The notes: generated by a model from the letters alone, not told the origin. A stretch of DNA of 64,000 bases from Hydrogenophilales bacterium 28-61-23 (GCA_002281555.1 NCGJ01000008.1:1-64000); one strand, 5' to 3'; positions 1 to 8,912 are shown, counted from the first letter of the stretch. Numbers and translations are program-made.

Positions 1-1208
1 TTCTGGTGGAAGAAGCCGAAGGTCTGCTTGCCGGGCGTGGCGGTGAGGCCGACGAGGTAGGCGTCGAAGTATTCCAGCACCTGCGCCCACAGGTTGTAGA
101 TGGAGCGGTGGGCCTCGTCGGTGACGATGATGTCGAAGGTCTCGATGGGGATGGCCGGGTTGTATTCGATGGGCTCGGGTTGGGCGAACAGATTTCCCTC
201 TCTGATGGAACTACCAGCCAACCGACTAGGCTGCCCAAAGACGTCAGCCAAGTCTCCGGCTGCCCCGGCCCCTCTCCCGCTTGCGGGCGAGGGGGGAAGT
301 GCGTCGATGGGTATTTCTTCCAGGTCGGCCGGCAGGTCGCGGCCCTTGAGCATGGAGTACATGCGCTGAATGGTGCAGATGCAGACGCGGGCGGTGGTGT
401 CGATCTGGTTGCCTTGCAGGCGCTGGACGATGTATTCCTCGCTGAACTTGAAGTTGTTGTAGGGCGAGACGTATTGCTGGAATTCCTTGAGCGTCTGGTC
501 GGCAAGGTTGCCGCGATCGACCAGGAACAGGATGCGCCGCGCGCCGGCGAACTTGATCAGGCGGTAGATGAAGGAAATCGAGGTGAAGGTCTTGCCCGAG
601 CCGGTGGCCATCTGGATCAGGGCGCGCGGGCGGTTTTCCTTGAGGGATTGTTCGAGGTTGTGGATCGCTGTGATCTGGGCGGGCCAGAGGCCTTCTTCCT
701 GCAACGGCGGCATGGCTTGCAGGCGGGCGAGGAAGGTCTTGCCGCGATCCAGATAGCTGACGTTGTCCTGCCGGGCTTGCTGGTGGGAAGAGTCCAGCCA
801 TTCCGCCAACAGCTCCGGCCGATGGAAGGCGAACACCGGGCGGGCGCGCGGAACGGGGTCGAGGCCGTTGGTGAAGCGGGTTTCCACGCCGGTGGACTGG
901 TATGAAAACGGTAGCGGGTCGTGCCAGCGGGGCAAACCATCCGGCAGACCCTGTGTGTACTTGGCGGCCTGGGTTTCCACGCCGGAGAGGCTGACGCCTT
1001 CCTTCTTGGCCTCGATCACTCCGGCCGCCTTGCCGTCCACGTAGAACAGGTAGTCGGCGTAGCCATGGCCGGGTTTCAGGGGGAATTCGCGGATGGCCAC
1101 GCCCCGGGCGGCGTGGATGTTGGCTTGGGATGCATTGCTGACAATCCAGCCCGCCGCATGGAGCAGCTTGTCGATGTTCTCCCTAGCTTGTTGTTCTGGT
1201 TGAGCCAT
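1..1208 (-). CDS. hsdR: Type I restriction enzyme R subunit, 3' end outside window
   Basis: Motor and nuclease subunit of a type I restriction-modification complex. About 402 residues are visible, starting at the ATG at 1208; the rest lies beyond position 1. The N-terminal part has the nuclease signature (Asp52 in GYADYLF, then Glu67-Ala-Lys69 in VIEAKKEG). A Walker A motif MATGSGKT lies near residue 200 and TDEAHRSIYNLW near residue 364, followed by LTATPGKQTFGF. The reading frame stays open through the linker between the two helicase motifs, although this linker carries a palindromic repeat (see 192-300). The matching hsdM and hsdS would be expected outside the window. Family assignment is firm; subtype is not determined. 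Confidence 0.93.
   Translation of the reverse strand, partial: MAQPEQQARENIDKLLHAAGWIVSNASQANIHAARGVAIREFPLKPGHGYADYLFYVDGKAAGVIEAKKEGVSLSGVETQAAKYTQGLPDGLPRWHDPLPFSYQSTGVETRFTNGLDPVPRARPVFAFHRPELLAEWLDSSHQQARQDNVSYLDRGKTFLARLQAMPPLQEEGLWPAQITAIHNLEQSLKENRPRALIQMATGSGKTFTSISFIYRLIKFAGARRILFLVDRGNLADQTLKEFQQYVSPYNNFKFSEEYIVQRLQGNQIDTTARVCICTIQRMYSMLKGRDLPADLEEIPIDALPPSPASGRGAGAAGDLADVFGQPSRLAGSSIREGNLFAQPEPIEYNPAIPIETFDIIVTDEAHRSIYNLWAQVLEYFDAYLVGLTATPGKQTFGFFHQ
192..300. repeat. In-frame palindromic repeat insert within hsdR
   Basis: The stretch encodes a Ser/Pro/Gly-rich linker (PPSPASGRGAG and following) that looks foreign to HsdR. Its core is a hairpin: 12-base arms at 269-280 and 283-294 that pair with one mismatch around a TT loop. 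The same kind of unit (cctctcccgc, then gcggg and gaggg) occurs inside mutL near 21903-22010. The insert keeps the hsdR frame. The outer boundaries are approximate. Confidence 0.6.
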
Positions 1209-1357
1209 GTCCCTGGAAGCGCCTTGGTTAACCGGGCGATGATCTCACAGGACGCAAGGCGCATGCAGTCGTCCGAGAATTGCCGGTTCGGGCCGGTCAC
1301 TCTCGAGTGGGAGTAAGCAAAACAGCCGCCAGTGCCGGCTTTGTTGCTCCCGATGCC

Positions 1358-2197
1358 TCACCCCGCGTTGGATTTTTGTTGCCGCATGGTGTCGACGGCC
1401 AACAGCAGGTCTTCCCAGACCTTGGCCTTGTCGAGCGGGTTGCGCAGCAGATAGGCCGGGTGATAGGTGACCACCAGCGGCACGCCGCGATAGCGATGCA
1501 TCTGGCCGCGCAGTTTGCCGATGGGCGTGTCGGTCGCCAGCAGGTTTTGCGCGGCGAAGCGGCCGAGCGCGACGATCAGTTTGGGCTGGATCAGTTCGAT
1601 CTGGCGTTCGAGATAGGGCAGGCAGGTCGCCACTTCTTCCGGCAGCGGGTCGCGATTGCCGGGCGGGCGCGATTTCAGCACGTTGGCGATATAGACGTTG
1701 TTGCCGCGCGCCAGGCCGATGGCGGCCATCATGGCGTCGAGCAGTTTGCCGGCATCGCCGACGAAGGGTTCGCCCTGGCGGTCTTCGTTCGCGCCCGGCG
1801 CTTCGCCGACAAACAGCCATTCGGCGTGAATATCGCCAACGCCGGGCACCGCCTGGGTGCGGGTTTTCGCCAGCGCGCAGCGGGTACACGATTTGATCGC
1901 GGCATTGAGCGCGGTCCAATCCATTTCCCTGATTGCGTTCGGCGGACTTGTAGCCTGGATGGAGCCATGGGCGGAATCCGGGATTTCGCCCATTGCGATG
2001 CCCGGATTCCGCTCCACCGCATCCGGGCTGCTTGTGGCGGGCTTCTCCAATAACTCGGCCGCAAGCGCGGCAGCCTGAAATGGTTCCGCTTCGTGCTCAG
2101 CTTCGCGCTCAGCTTCGATCGCCGGCGCGGCCACGCGCAGCCGCCATGCCGGCCATAGCCCCAGGGCTTGCAGTCGATCGCGACGCGTCAGCGACAC
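1358..2197 (-). CDS. Uracil-DNA glycosylase, family 4/5 type (SPO1 polymerase-related)
   Basis: Base excision repair enzyme that removes uracil from DNA. The 279-residue product has the family motif GEAPGANEDRQGEPFVGDAG, the pair CTRC at the start of the domain, KSRPPGNRDP and the late motif VTYHPAYLLR. Family 4 enzymes bind a 4Fe-4S cluster through four Cys. Three are visible here (two in CTRC, one in VATCLPYL); the position normally in KCRPPGNR is Ser. The N-terminal 80 residues are a low-complexity extension that includes an in-frame repeat (1951-2029), also seen as N-terminal tails in relatives. The gene follows rimI by 13 nt, which suggests an operon with tsaB-rimI. Confidence 0.88.
   Translation of the reverse strand: MSLTRRDRLQALGLWPAWRLRVAAPAIEAEREAEHEAEPFQAAALAAELLEKPATSSPDAVERNPGIAMGEIPDSAHGSIQATSPPNAIREMDWTALNAAIKSCTRCALAKTRTQAVPGVGDIHAEWLFVGEAPGANEDRQGEPFVGDAGKLLDAMMAAIGLARGNNVYIANVLKSRPPGNRDPLPEEVATCLPYLERQIELIQPKLIVALGRFAAQNLLATDTPIGKLRGQMHRYRGVPLVVTYHPAYLLRNPLDKAKVWEDLLLAVDTMRQQKSNAG
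1951..2029. repeat. Palindromic repeat inserted in frame in the glycosylase gene
   Basis: A dyad with perfect 12-base arms gcggaatccggg (1971-1982) and cccggattccgc (2001-2012), nested in outer arms agcctggat (1952-1960) and atccgggct (2021-2029) with one mismatch. This matches the form of the common proteobacterial 'tagcccggat...atccgggcta' intergenic repeat. Here it is translated as part of the N-terminal linker (SPDAVERNPGIAMGEIPDSA) without breaking the frame. Confidence 0.75.
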
Positions 2198-2210
2198 GCA
2201 AACATCCCGG

Positions 2211-2675
2211 TCAAAACAACAGCCTCATCACCAGCGCGTCTTCCGAACCCTGGTCGGCCGGGTAATAGCCGCGGCGCAGGGCGATGGTTTCAAAGCCCAG
2301 GCGTTGATAAAGAAACACGGCGACGGTATTGGATGGGCGCACTTCCAGGTAGAGGCATTCCGTGCCATGGCCGCGCGCGGTTTCGATCAGATGCTCGACC
2401 AATAGGCGGCCGAATCCTCGGCCCTGCCAATCCGGCGCGACGCAGCAGTTGAGGATGTGGCCTTCGCCCACCGCCAGCATCATGATCCAGTAACCGGCGG
2501 GTTTGCCGTCGATCTCGGCCAGCCAGCAGGAATAGCCGGAGTCCAGGCTGTCGCGGAAATTGCCTTGAGTCCAGGGATACGGATAGGCGGCGCGTTCGAT
2601 GCGGATGACGTCTTCCACGTCGCTGCCCAGCATCGGGCGGAATTCGAAACTGAGCGGTTTGAGCACGGCGTTCAT
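2211..2675 (-). CDS. rimI: Ribosomal-protein-S18-alanine N-acetyltransferase
   Basis: GNAT-family enzyme that acetylates the N-terminal Ala of ribosomal protein S18. The 154-residue product has the acetyl-CoA binding stretch VAPDWQGRGFGRLLVEHLI and the C-terminal pattern LEVRPSNTVAVFLYQRLGF, both typical of RimI. The start ATG overlaps the tsaB stop as ATGA (2672-2675), so translation is probably coupled. The tsaB-rimI neighbourhood is widespread in proteobacteria and supports the assignment. Confidence 0.93.
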   Translation of the reverse strand: MNAVLKPLSFEFRPMLGSDVEDVIRIERAAYPYPWTQGNFRDSLDSGYSCWLAEIDGKPAGYWIMMLAVGEGHILNCCVAPDWQGRGFGRLLVEHLIETARGHGTECLYLEVRPSNTVAVFLYQRLGFETIALRRGYYPADQGSEDALVMRLLF

Positions 2676-3343
2676 GCCAGACCTCGTTCGCAAATCTTCA
2701 GCGCGATCTTGTCGCGGATGTAGAGCGGTTCGGCGCGTTCCGCCGGCAGGCCTTCGCCGCGCAGCAGACGCGGCGCGGCCAGGCGGGCCATGGCGCGGGC
2801 GTGTGGAATCAGGCTGGCATCGACCCGTTGCAAGCGGCGGGGTGGTGCGATGTCCGGGTAAGCCGCGAAGCCGGAGCCGACGCCGACGTAGCCTTCGCCT
2901 TGCGGCATCGGCACCGCGCCGGGCGGACAGACCAGCGGGCCGGCCAGACAGCGCCATGCGTTGTTTTCTTGTTGATACAGCGCGCAGTAAACCTCGTTCA
3001 TGCGCGCATCCAGACAGGCGAGGACGCGCTCCGCGCCGGCTTCCTCGGCCAGCGTTTCCAGTGTGGAGACGCCCAATACCGGCAGGTCGGCGCCCAGGGC
3101 CAGGCCTTGGGCGACGCCACAGGCAATGCGCAAGCCGGTGAAGGAGCCCGGCCCCATGCCGTAGACGATGGCATCGAGCTGTTTCAGGCTGAAGCCGGAT
3201 TCGGCCAGCAAATCCATCAGCATCGGTACGAGCAGATCGGAATGTTTCTGGCCGGCGTGGATTTCCCGGTGCGCGCAGACGCCATCGACCCAGAGGGCGG
3301 CGCTGCACCATTCGGTGGCGGTATCGAAAGCGAGAAATTTCAA
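2672..3343 (-). CDS. tsaB: tRNA threonylcarbamoyladenosine biosynthesis protein TsaB
   Basis: Partner of TsaD in making t6A37 on ANN-decoding tRNAs, in the cytoplasm. The product starts LKFLAFDTATEWCSAAL, carries MGPGSFTGLRIACG and is 223 residues if translation begins at the TTG at 3343; E. coli TsaB is about 231. An alternative ATG at 3409 would add 22 residues and overlap the HIRAN gene by 26 nt. The TTG places the family's usual N-terminus right after the initiator but has no clear ribosome binding site, so the start is uncertain. It ends in an ATGA overlap with rimI. Confidence 0.9.
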   Translation of the reverse strand: MKFLAFDTATEWCSAALWVDGVCAHREIHAGQKHSDLLVPMLMDLLAESGFSLKQLDAIVYGMGPGSFTGLRIACGVAQGLALGADLPVLGVSTLETLAEEAGAERVLACLDARMNEVYCALYQQENNAWRCLAGPLVCPPGAVPMPQGEGYVGVGSGFAAYPDIAPPRRLQRVDASLIPHARAMARLAAPRLLRGEGLPAERAEPLYIRDKIALKICERGLA

Positions 3344-3383
3344 GGCGGGTCGGCTGGAAAAAACGGGAAAGCGGGCGGCGATT

Positions 3384-3785
3384 TTAACGTTCGCCGGGCT
3401 GCGGGACATACAGTTCCATCAATACGCGTTTCCACGGGTCGCGGCTCATTTGCAGATGCAGGATACGACCTTCAATCCGCGCGCCGCGATCCATCAGACG
3501 GGCCAGATCGACATTGTCCACGCGCGGTGCGTAGCCGATCTGCACGCCGCGCCATTCCACGCGCACCGCTTTCGGGTCGTACGGGTTATCCGGTTCGCGC
3601 AGCAGCGCCAACGCATCGCCCGTCCGCATCAATGGAAACAGGGCTTTGCCGGCGTAGAACTGAAAACCCGCTACCGGCGACGTTTGCAGAATCAAGCGCT
3701 GTTCGGTTTCGGCGCATGCCTGCGCCGATGCCATGATTAGCAGAAACGCAACGAGGTTATGCAGGGAAAGCTGGCGATGCGCCAT
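3384..3785 (-). CDS. Exported HIRAN-domain protein
   Basis: 133 residues. Residues 1-25 look like a Sec signal peptide (hydrophobic LVAFLLIMASAQA, probable cut after AQACA). Residues about 38-108 match a HIRAN domain: VAGFQFYAGKALFPLMRTGD, then LLREPDNPYDPKAVRVEW, IGYAPRVDNVDLARLMD. HIRAN domains in HLTF/Rad5-type helicases bind DNA 3' ends; a free-standing exported version must do something else, and its ligand is unknown. It sits between the helicase gene (8 nt away) and tsaB on the same strand. Confidence 0.8.
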   Translation of the reverse strand: MAHRQLSLHNLVAFLLIMASAQACAETEQRLILQTSPVAGFQFYAGKALFPLMRTGDALALLREPDNPYDPKAVRVEWRGVQIGYAPRVDNVDLARLMDRGARIEGRILHLQMSRDPWKRVLMELYVPQPGER

Positions 3786-3793
3786 GCTTGCCT

Positions 3794-5752
3794 CTAGATG
3801 CCGGAATCGGGCGCATCGGCAAAGAACGCCAGCGCCTCGGCGCGTTTACGGGTGCGTTTCATCGGCGGCAGCGCCTGCCAGATGCGGCGGCCATAGGGTT
3901 TTTCGACCAGGCGCGGGTCGCAGATCATCAGCACGCCGCGGTCGCTTTCGCTCCGGATCAGGCGGCCCGCGCCTTGTTTGAGATTGATCACCGCGTGCGG
4001 CAACTGGTAATCGAAGAAGGGATTCTTGCCGACCCGTTTCATCGCTTCCATGCGCGCGGCCAGCACGGGGTCGTCGGGCGGCTGGAACGGCAGGCGGTCG
4101 ATGACGACCAGAGACAGCGCGTCGCCGGCGACGTCGACGCCTTCCCAGAAACTCTGGCTGCCGAGCAGAACGGCATTGCCGAGGCGGCGGAATTCGTCGA
4201 GCAGATCGGTGCGGCTTCTTTCGCCTTGCAGCAACAACGGGTGATGCACGCCCGCTTCCGCCATGCGCGCTTGCAGCAGGCGATAGGCTTCGTTCATGGC
4301 GCGCAATGAGGTGAACAGCAGGAAAGCGCGGCCGCGACTGGCTTCCAGGATCGGCCAGGCGGCTTCGATCACCGCTTCGGTATAGCCGGGCGAGTTCGGG
4401 TCGGGCATCGCTTCAGGCACATACAGCAAGGCTTGCTTTTCGTAATCGAACGGGCTGTCCCAGATCGCGGTTTCCGCTTCCTTGAGGCCGATTTCGTGCA
4501 GGTAGTGGGAGAAATCCTTGCGCACCGAAAGCGTGGCGGAGGTGAAGATCCAGGCGCGCGCATCATTTTCGATCTGGCGCGCGAACAGTTCGCCGGCATT
4601 CAGCGGCGTGGCGTGGAACAGCACGGAATGGGTGCCGGCTTCCAGCCAGCGCACGATGGCGCCGTCCATGTTTTCGCCGGCATCGGCCGGCGGCGACAGC
4701 CAGCGTTCGATGCGTCCCGCCGCTTCGTGGCAGCGGGCATGCAGTTTTTCCAGTTCATCGGAGCGCTCGGCCTGGCTTTCCAGCAAGGCGTCGAGCTTGG
4801 CCAGCGCGCCGATCATGGCCGCCAGCGCTTCCCGGAATTCGCCGCGTTCGAGGCCGCGCGCCGCCGGCATGCGCGCCTGCGCCGGGCCCAGACTCAAACG
4901 AACCTGGCGCGCGGCGATTTCCAGTTCGCCGGTGGAGTTGGGCAGCTCGGGGAAGTCCGCCGCGTTGATCGAGGCCTCCACGCGCACGTCGCGGCAGAGA
5001 TCGAGCAGCATGCCGGTGGTCACGGTTTCGCCGAAAAACAGGCTGGCGGTGGCCGGCAGTTGGTGCGCTTCGTCGAAGATCACCGCATTGCTAGCCGGCA
5101 GCAGCTCGCCGGCACCCTCGTCCTTGAGCCAGACATCGGCGAAAAACAGATGATGGTTGACCACGACCAGATCGGCTTCCAACGCTTTCTTGCGCGCTTT
5201 CAACACGAAACAGGCTTTGTGCTGCGGACAATCTCCGCCCAGGCAGTTGTCGCGCGTGGATGTCGCCCAGCCCCAGGCCGGCGCGTCCTCCGGCACTTCG
5301 CCGCAGGCCATGCGGTCGCCCGAGTCGGTCACCGCCGCGTAGCGCGCGATGGCATGCAGATGCAGGGCATCCTCGCGGCTCTTGAAGCGGCCTTCCGACA
5401 GCGCGCGTTCCAGGTGATAGGGGCAGACGTAGTTGGCGCGGCCTTTCAGCAGCGCGACGGTGATCGGCCGCGCCAAAGCTGCCCGCACGGCGGGTATGTC
5501 GCGGTGGAAGAGCTGGTCCTGCAGGGTTTTGGTGCCAGTGGAAACGATGACCTTGCCGCCGAACAACAGCGTGGGCACCAGGTAAGCCAGTGTTTTTCCG
5601 GTGCCGGTGCCGGCCTCCGCGACCAGGCGCGCGCGCCGCTCCAGCGCCGAAAAAATGGTGCGCGTCATCTCAAGTTGCTGCACCCGCGGTCGATAGTGCG
5701 GTAGAACATTAGAAAACGGCCCGTTTTGCGAAAAAATTTCGTCGAGATCCAT
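3794..5752 (-). CDS. ATP-dependent Fe-S DNA helicase, YoaA/DinG type
   Basis: Superfamily 2 XPD-like 5'-3' helicase of 652 residues. Walker A is EAGTGTGKT (residues 46-54), the Walker B box is FDEAH (226-230), and the four Fe-S cluster Cys of the family are Cys110, Cys170, Cys175 and Cys181. The C-terminal half has LLGSQSFWEGVDVAGDALSL and LKQGAGRLIRS. Family members act in replication-associated repair and R-loop removal. Size and N-terminal organisation resemble YoaA more than DinG. It starts at MDLDEIFSQN, close to a divergent hydrolase gene. Confidence 0.9.
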   Translation of the reverse strand: MDLDEIFSQNGPFSNVLPHYRPRVQQLEMTRTIFSALERRARLVAEAGTGTGKTLAYLVPTLLFGGKVIVSTGTKTLQDQLFHRDIPAVRAALARPITVALLKGRANYVCPYHLERALSEGRFKSREDALHLHAIARYAAVTDSGDRMACGEVPEDAPAWGWATSTRDNCLGGDCPQHKACFVLKARKKALEADLVVVNHHLFFADVWLKDEGAGELLPASNAVIFDEAHQLPATASLFFGETVTTGMLLDLCRDVRVEASINAADFPELPNSTGELEIAARQVRLSLGPAQARMPAARGLERGEFREALAAMIGALAKLDALLESQAERSDELEKLHARCHEAAGRIERWLSPPADAGENMDGAIVRWLEAGTHSVLFHATPLNAGELFARQIENDARAWIFTSATLSVRKDFSHYLHEIGLKEAETAIWDSPFDYEKQALLYVPEAMPDPNSPGYTEAVIEAAWPILEASRGRAFLLFTSLRAMNEAYRLLQARMAEAGVHHPLLLQGERSRTDLLDEFRRLGNAVLLGSQSFWEGVDVAGDALSLVVIDRLPFQPPDDPVLAARMEAMKRVGKNPFFDYQLPHAVINLKQGAGRLIRSESDRGVLMICDPRLVEKPYGRRIWQALPPMKRTRKRAEALAFFADAPDSGI

Positions 5753-5797
5753 CCGGCGAGTTTATCCGAGGGGCCGCTTTGCCGAGAGGAGATGGCT

Positions 5798-6637
5798 ATG
5801 GTGCGATGGATATTTCTGGCGTTGGCCGCTGTTGCTGTTTCCGCTTTTGCCGAGCCGGTTGAGTTGCAGATGCCGAACAAGGTGGTGGCCAAGGCGGAGT
5901 ATCGGGCCGGCGAGGCGGGCAAGCCGACAGTGTTGCTGATGCATGGATTCCTGCAGACGCATGAATTCCCGACCATACAGCGGCTTGCCGATGGCCTCGC
6001 CAGCGCCGGTTATAGCGTCCTTGCGCCGACGCTGACGCTGGGGGTCACGCATCGAAAACAGAGTTTGGCGTGCGAGGCGATACATACCCACACCATTGGC
6101 GATGGCGCGAAAGAAATCGCGCAATGGGTGAATTGGCTGAAAGCCCGCAACGCGAGTTCCATTGTGCTGGTCGGCCACAGCTTTGGCAGCGTCGAAACTT
6201 TGGTCTACATGAGCGCGCAGCGTGACCCGCTGGTACGCAAACTGATCGGCGTCAGCGCAGTCGAGGGGCGCTTGAAAGTCGACGGGGCGCAGCGGGAAAA
6301 GGTGATCGAGGAGTTGCGGGCGCTGGTGAAAAAAGGCGACAAAAAGCTGTTTACGCAGGCATTCTCGTTCTGTCCGAAATATCTGGCCACGCCGCAGTCG
6401 ATGCTGTCTCACCTTGAGTGGACCCCGGAGCGGATCCTTAAGACAGCTTCCCACCTGCCTATTCCGGTTGTTTTCATCATGGGAAGCAAGGATGATCGAA
6501 TCGGGGTGAACTGGATCGATCAGCTCAGGAAATCCAGATTGAAAGTCCGAGTCATTGAGGGCGCCAACCACTTTATGGATGGAGATTTCGAATTCGATCT
6601 GCTGGATAACGTCTTGCTCGAACTCAAGTCGCTTTGA
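5798..6637 (+). CDS. Exported alpha/beta hydrolase
   Basis: 279 residues from the second of two close ATGs (5792 and 5798). The second is preferred because gagaggag lies 6-7 nt upstream, whereas it directly abuts the first. Residues 1-18 form a signal peptide (FLALAAVAVSAFA). A catalytic triad is visible: Ser128 in VGHSFGS, Asp232 or Asp233 in GSKDDRIG, and His258 in GANHFMDG; LLMHGFLQ supplies the oxyanion region. The substrate is unknown. The gene is divergent from the helicase gene and precedes the GGDEF-EAL gene by 46 nt. Confidence 0.8.
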   Translation: MVRWIFLALAAVAVSAFAEPVELQMPNKVVAKAEYRAGEAGKPTVLLMHGFLQTHEFPTIQRLADGLASAGYSVLAPTLTLGVTHRKQSLACEAIHTHTIGDGAKEIAQWVNWLKARNASSIVLVGHSFGSVETLVYMSAQRDPLVRKLIGVSAVEGRLKVDGAQREKVIEELRALVKKGDKKLFTQAFSFCPKYLATPQSMLSHLEWTPERILKTASHLPIPVVFIMGSKDDRIGVNWIDQLRKSRLKVRVIEGANHFMDGDFEFDLLDNVLLELKSL

Positions 6638-6683
6638 ATCCTTCCGGCAACGTCGTCTCTACATCTCCTTCCAAATCTGCGAT

Positions 6684-8912
6684 ATGAATTCGCTCAGTAT
6701 CGGTCGACTCTCGCTCATCTTCGTGCTGACGGCGGGCCTCCTGGTCATTGGTTTGGGCGGTTATTTCTGGCATGAAATTTCCCGGGCGACGGAGTCGCTC
6801 GGCGTCAGCGAGCATGAAAGCGCGCGCCAGGAGGTGGCTCAGGCCTTGCAGACTACAGTGCAACACATGCGGGAGAGCGGGCAGGCCCTGGCGAATTGGG
6901 ATGAAACCCGTCAGCAATTGGTCTTCCCCGAGTACTACGCGCTATGGCGCGATAACCGGGTGCGCGATGCCAACATGATGCCGCGCAGCGTGCTGGCGGT
7001 TGCGCTGTACGATAAATCGGGTTCGATTCTGGCCAAACAGGAGGGCGCGCCCGCACTGCCGGACCGATTGCCGGGCAAGGCGCCGTTATCGATCTATTTA
7101 TCTGTCGCTGGACAGCATCAGGTCGATTACTACATCCCGGTCCATGCCGATGCCGGGGCGGGCATTCTGCTTGGTTATCTGGGCCTTAAATTCGATCTGC
7201 TGAATGAATTGAAACGCGCCCATTCATTTCGCTATGCCGATTTGTCCGGTCTGGTCGTGCGGCTTCCCGGCAACAGCCGCATCGATATCGAAAACAGCCT
7301 TGCGCACATGCGCTTCGGCGTGTTGAAAAACACCAATCAGGTCGCGTTTCAGCGCTTGTTTCAGGATGCATTGTTGCGTCTGACCCTGGCCGTATTGGTC
7401 TCGCTGCTATTCGCCGCATGGCTGTTGAGAAATTTCCTGGTCCGGCCATTGCACAATTTCTCAAATGAAATCAACGCCATGCGGACGGTGAGCGCCAATC
7501 TTCCGCATGGGCTGATTTTCAAGACGCCGCTTCACATTACCGAACTCGAAAGCGTCCGCCAGGCATTCAGCGATTACCAGGAACGACTGGCCGCGCTGCA
7601 TGAAAGTCTGGCCCAGAACAGCCGCGATTTCTTCGATCAAGCCCGTCGCGATGCGCTCACCGGCGTCTACAACCGTCGCGCCTATGACGAAGACTGGCAC
7701 AGTCTGGGCGAAGATCGCAGGCTGACAAATGTCGCATTGCTGCTATTCGATTGCGATCATTTCAAGGCCATCAACGACACCTATGGCCACAGCGTGGGCG
7801 ATGCGGTGATCCGGGCGATTGCCACCAGTCTGCAAGCGGCATTGCGCGGGGGAGACAAGTTGTATCGGCTGGGTGGCGATGAGTTCTCCACGGTATTGGT
7901 CGATGCAGATCCATTACATGCCGAGGCGATCGCCGAGCGTTGTCTGGACCACCTGACGGCACACGATTTCCGCCAATACGGCATGAGCGAGCCGGCAACC
8001 ATCAGCATCGGCGTGGCTTATTCGCAAGCCGGCGAACTCAGTCTGAGCGAGCTGCAAAAGCGGGCCGATCTGGCCATGTATGCCGCCAAGCGTCCGGACA
8101 GCCCGAAAATGGTGATTTACAGCGAAGGCATGGGCGAACTGACCGCGCTGGTCGCCAACCAATCGATCAATGCCGTATTTCAGGCGATCCGTGACCCCGG
8201 TCTGCTCGAAATGACTTATCAAGCCGTGATGCACTTGCCGTTGGTGCAAAAGGAATACGTCGAAGCGCTGACCCGGATTCGTTTTAACGGCGAGCTGATC
8301 CGGCCGGATGCCATTTTCCCTATCGTGCAGGCGCGCAAGCTGGATTCGGAGTTTGATTTGGCCGTCATCCGCGCGATCGCGCGCGATATGGCGAATGGGT
8401 TTTTGCCGCCCGGGCAGGGGGTGTCCATCAACCTGTCCGCGCCCAGCATTGTCAATGCCAAGGTGGTCGATGCGATGCTGGAGTTGGTGCGCGTCCAGAG
8501 CGTCCATCCGGGCGGACGCAAGATCGTGGTGGAAATCACGGAAACCGCGCTGATTACCCAGATGGAACTCGCCTCCGCGAATATCGGCCAATTGCGTGCC
8601 GCCGGGGCGCTGGTCGCGCTGGATGACTTCGGTAGCGGCTACTCGTCCCTGCGCTATCTCGCGACGATGCCGGTCGATCTGGTCAAGTTCGACATCAGCA
8701 TGTTGCGTTTGCTGGAGAACGGCGATCCGCGCCAGAAACTGATCCTGGAAGAGATCGCCCAAATGGTGCTGACCGCCGGCTATGAACTGGTCGCGGAGGG
8801 CATCGAAACGCGCGCGCAACTGGACAAGATCATCGGCATGGGCTTCACCCACGCGCAGGGTTTCTACTTTGGCAAACCGGGCGAGGAAATCGAGCCGCTC
8901 GGTCATTCCTGA
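6684..8912 (+). CDS. Membrane GGDEF-EAL cyclic-di-GMP protein with periplasmic sensor
   Basis: 742 residues from ATG 6684; upstream codons in frame give no plausible N-terminus. Transmembrane segments at about 8-28 and 229-249 bracket a periplasmic region that looks CHASE4-like, followed by a HAMP-like linker. The diguanylate cyclase domain has an intact GGDEF (397-401) and an RxxD inhibitory site RGGD (388-391). The phosphodiesterase domain keeps EAL (527-529), the Asn in INLSAP, EITE, DDFGSGYSSL (647-656), VKFD, EGIET and QGFYFGKP. Both activities may therefore be retained; which dominates cannot be told. It is the last gene before convergent recG. Confidence 0.92.
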   Translation: MNSLSIGRLSLIFVLTAGLLVIGLGGYFWHEISRATESLGVSEHESARQEVAQALQTTVQHMRESGQALANWDETRQQLVFPEYYALWRDNRVRDANMMPRSVLAVALYDKSGSILAKQEGAPALPDRLPGKAPLSIYLSVAGQHQVDYYIPVHADAGAGILLGYLGLKFDLLNELKRAHSFRYADLSGLVVRLPGNSRIDIENSLAHMRFGVLKNTNQVAFQRLFQDALLRLTLAVLVSLLFAAWLLRNFLVRPLHNFSNEINAMRTVSANLPHGLIFKTPLHITELESVRQAFSDYQERLAALHESLAQNSRDFFDQARRDALTGVYNRRAYDEDWHSLGEDRRLTNVALLLFDCDHFKAINDTYGHSVGDAVIRAIATSLQAALRGGDKLYRLGGDEFSTVLVDADPLHAEAIAERCLDHLTAHDFRQYGMSEPATISIGVAYSQAGELSLSELQKRADLAMYAAKRPDSPKMVIYSEGMGELTALVANQSINAVFQAIRDPGLLEMTYQAVMHLPLVQKEYVEALTRIRFNGELIRPDAIFPIVQARKLDSEFDLAVIRAIARDMANGFLPPGQGVSINLSAPSIVNAKVVDAMLELVRVQSVHPGGRKIVVEITETALITQMELASANIGQLRAAGALVALDDFGSGYSSLRYLATMPVDLVKFDISMLRLLENGDPRQKLILEEIAQMVLTAGYELVAEGIETRAQLDKIIGMGFTHAQGFYFGKPGEEIEPLGHS

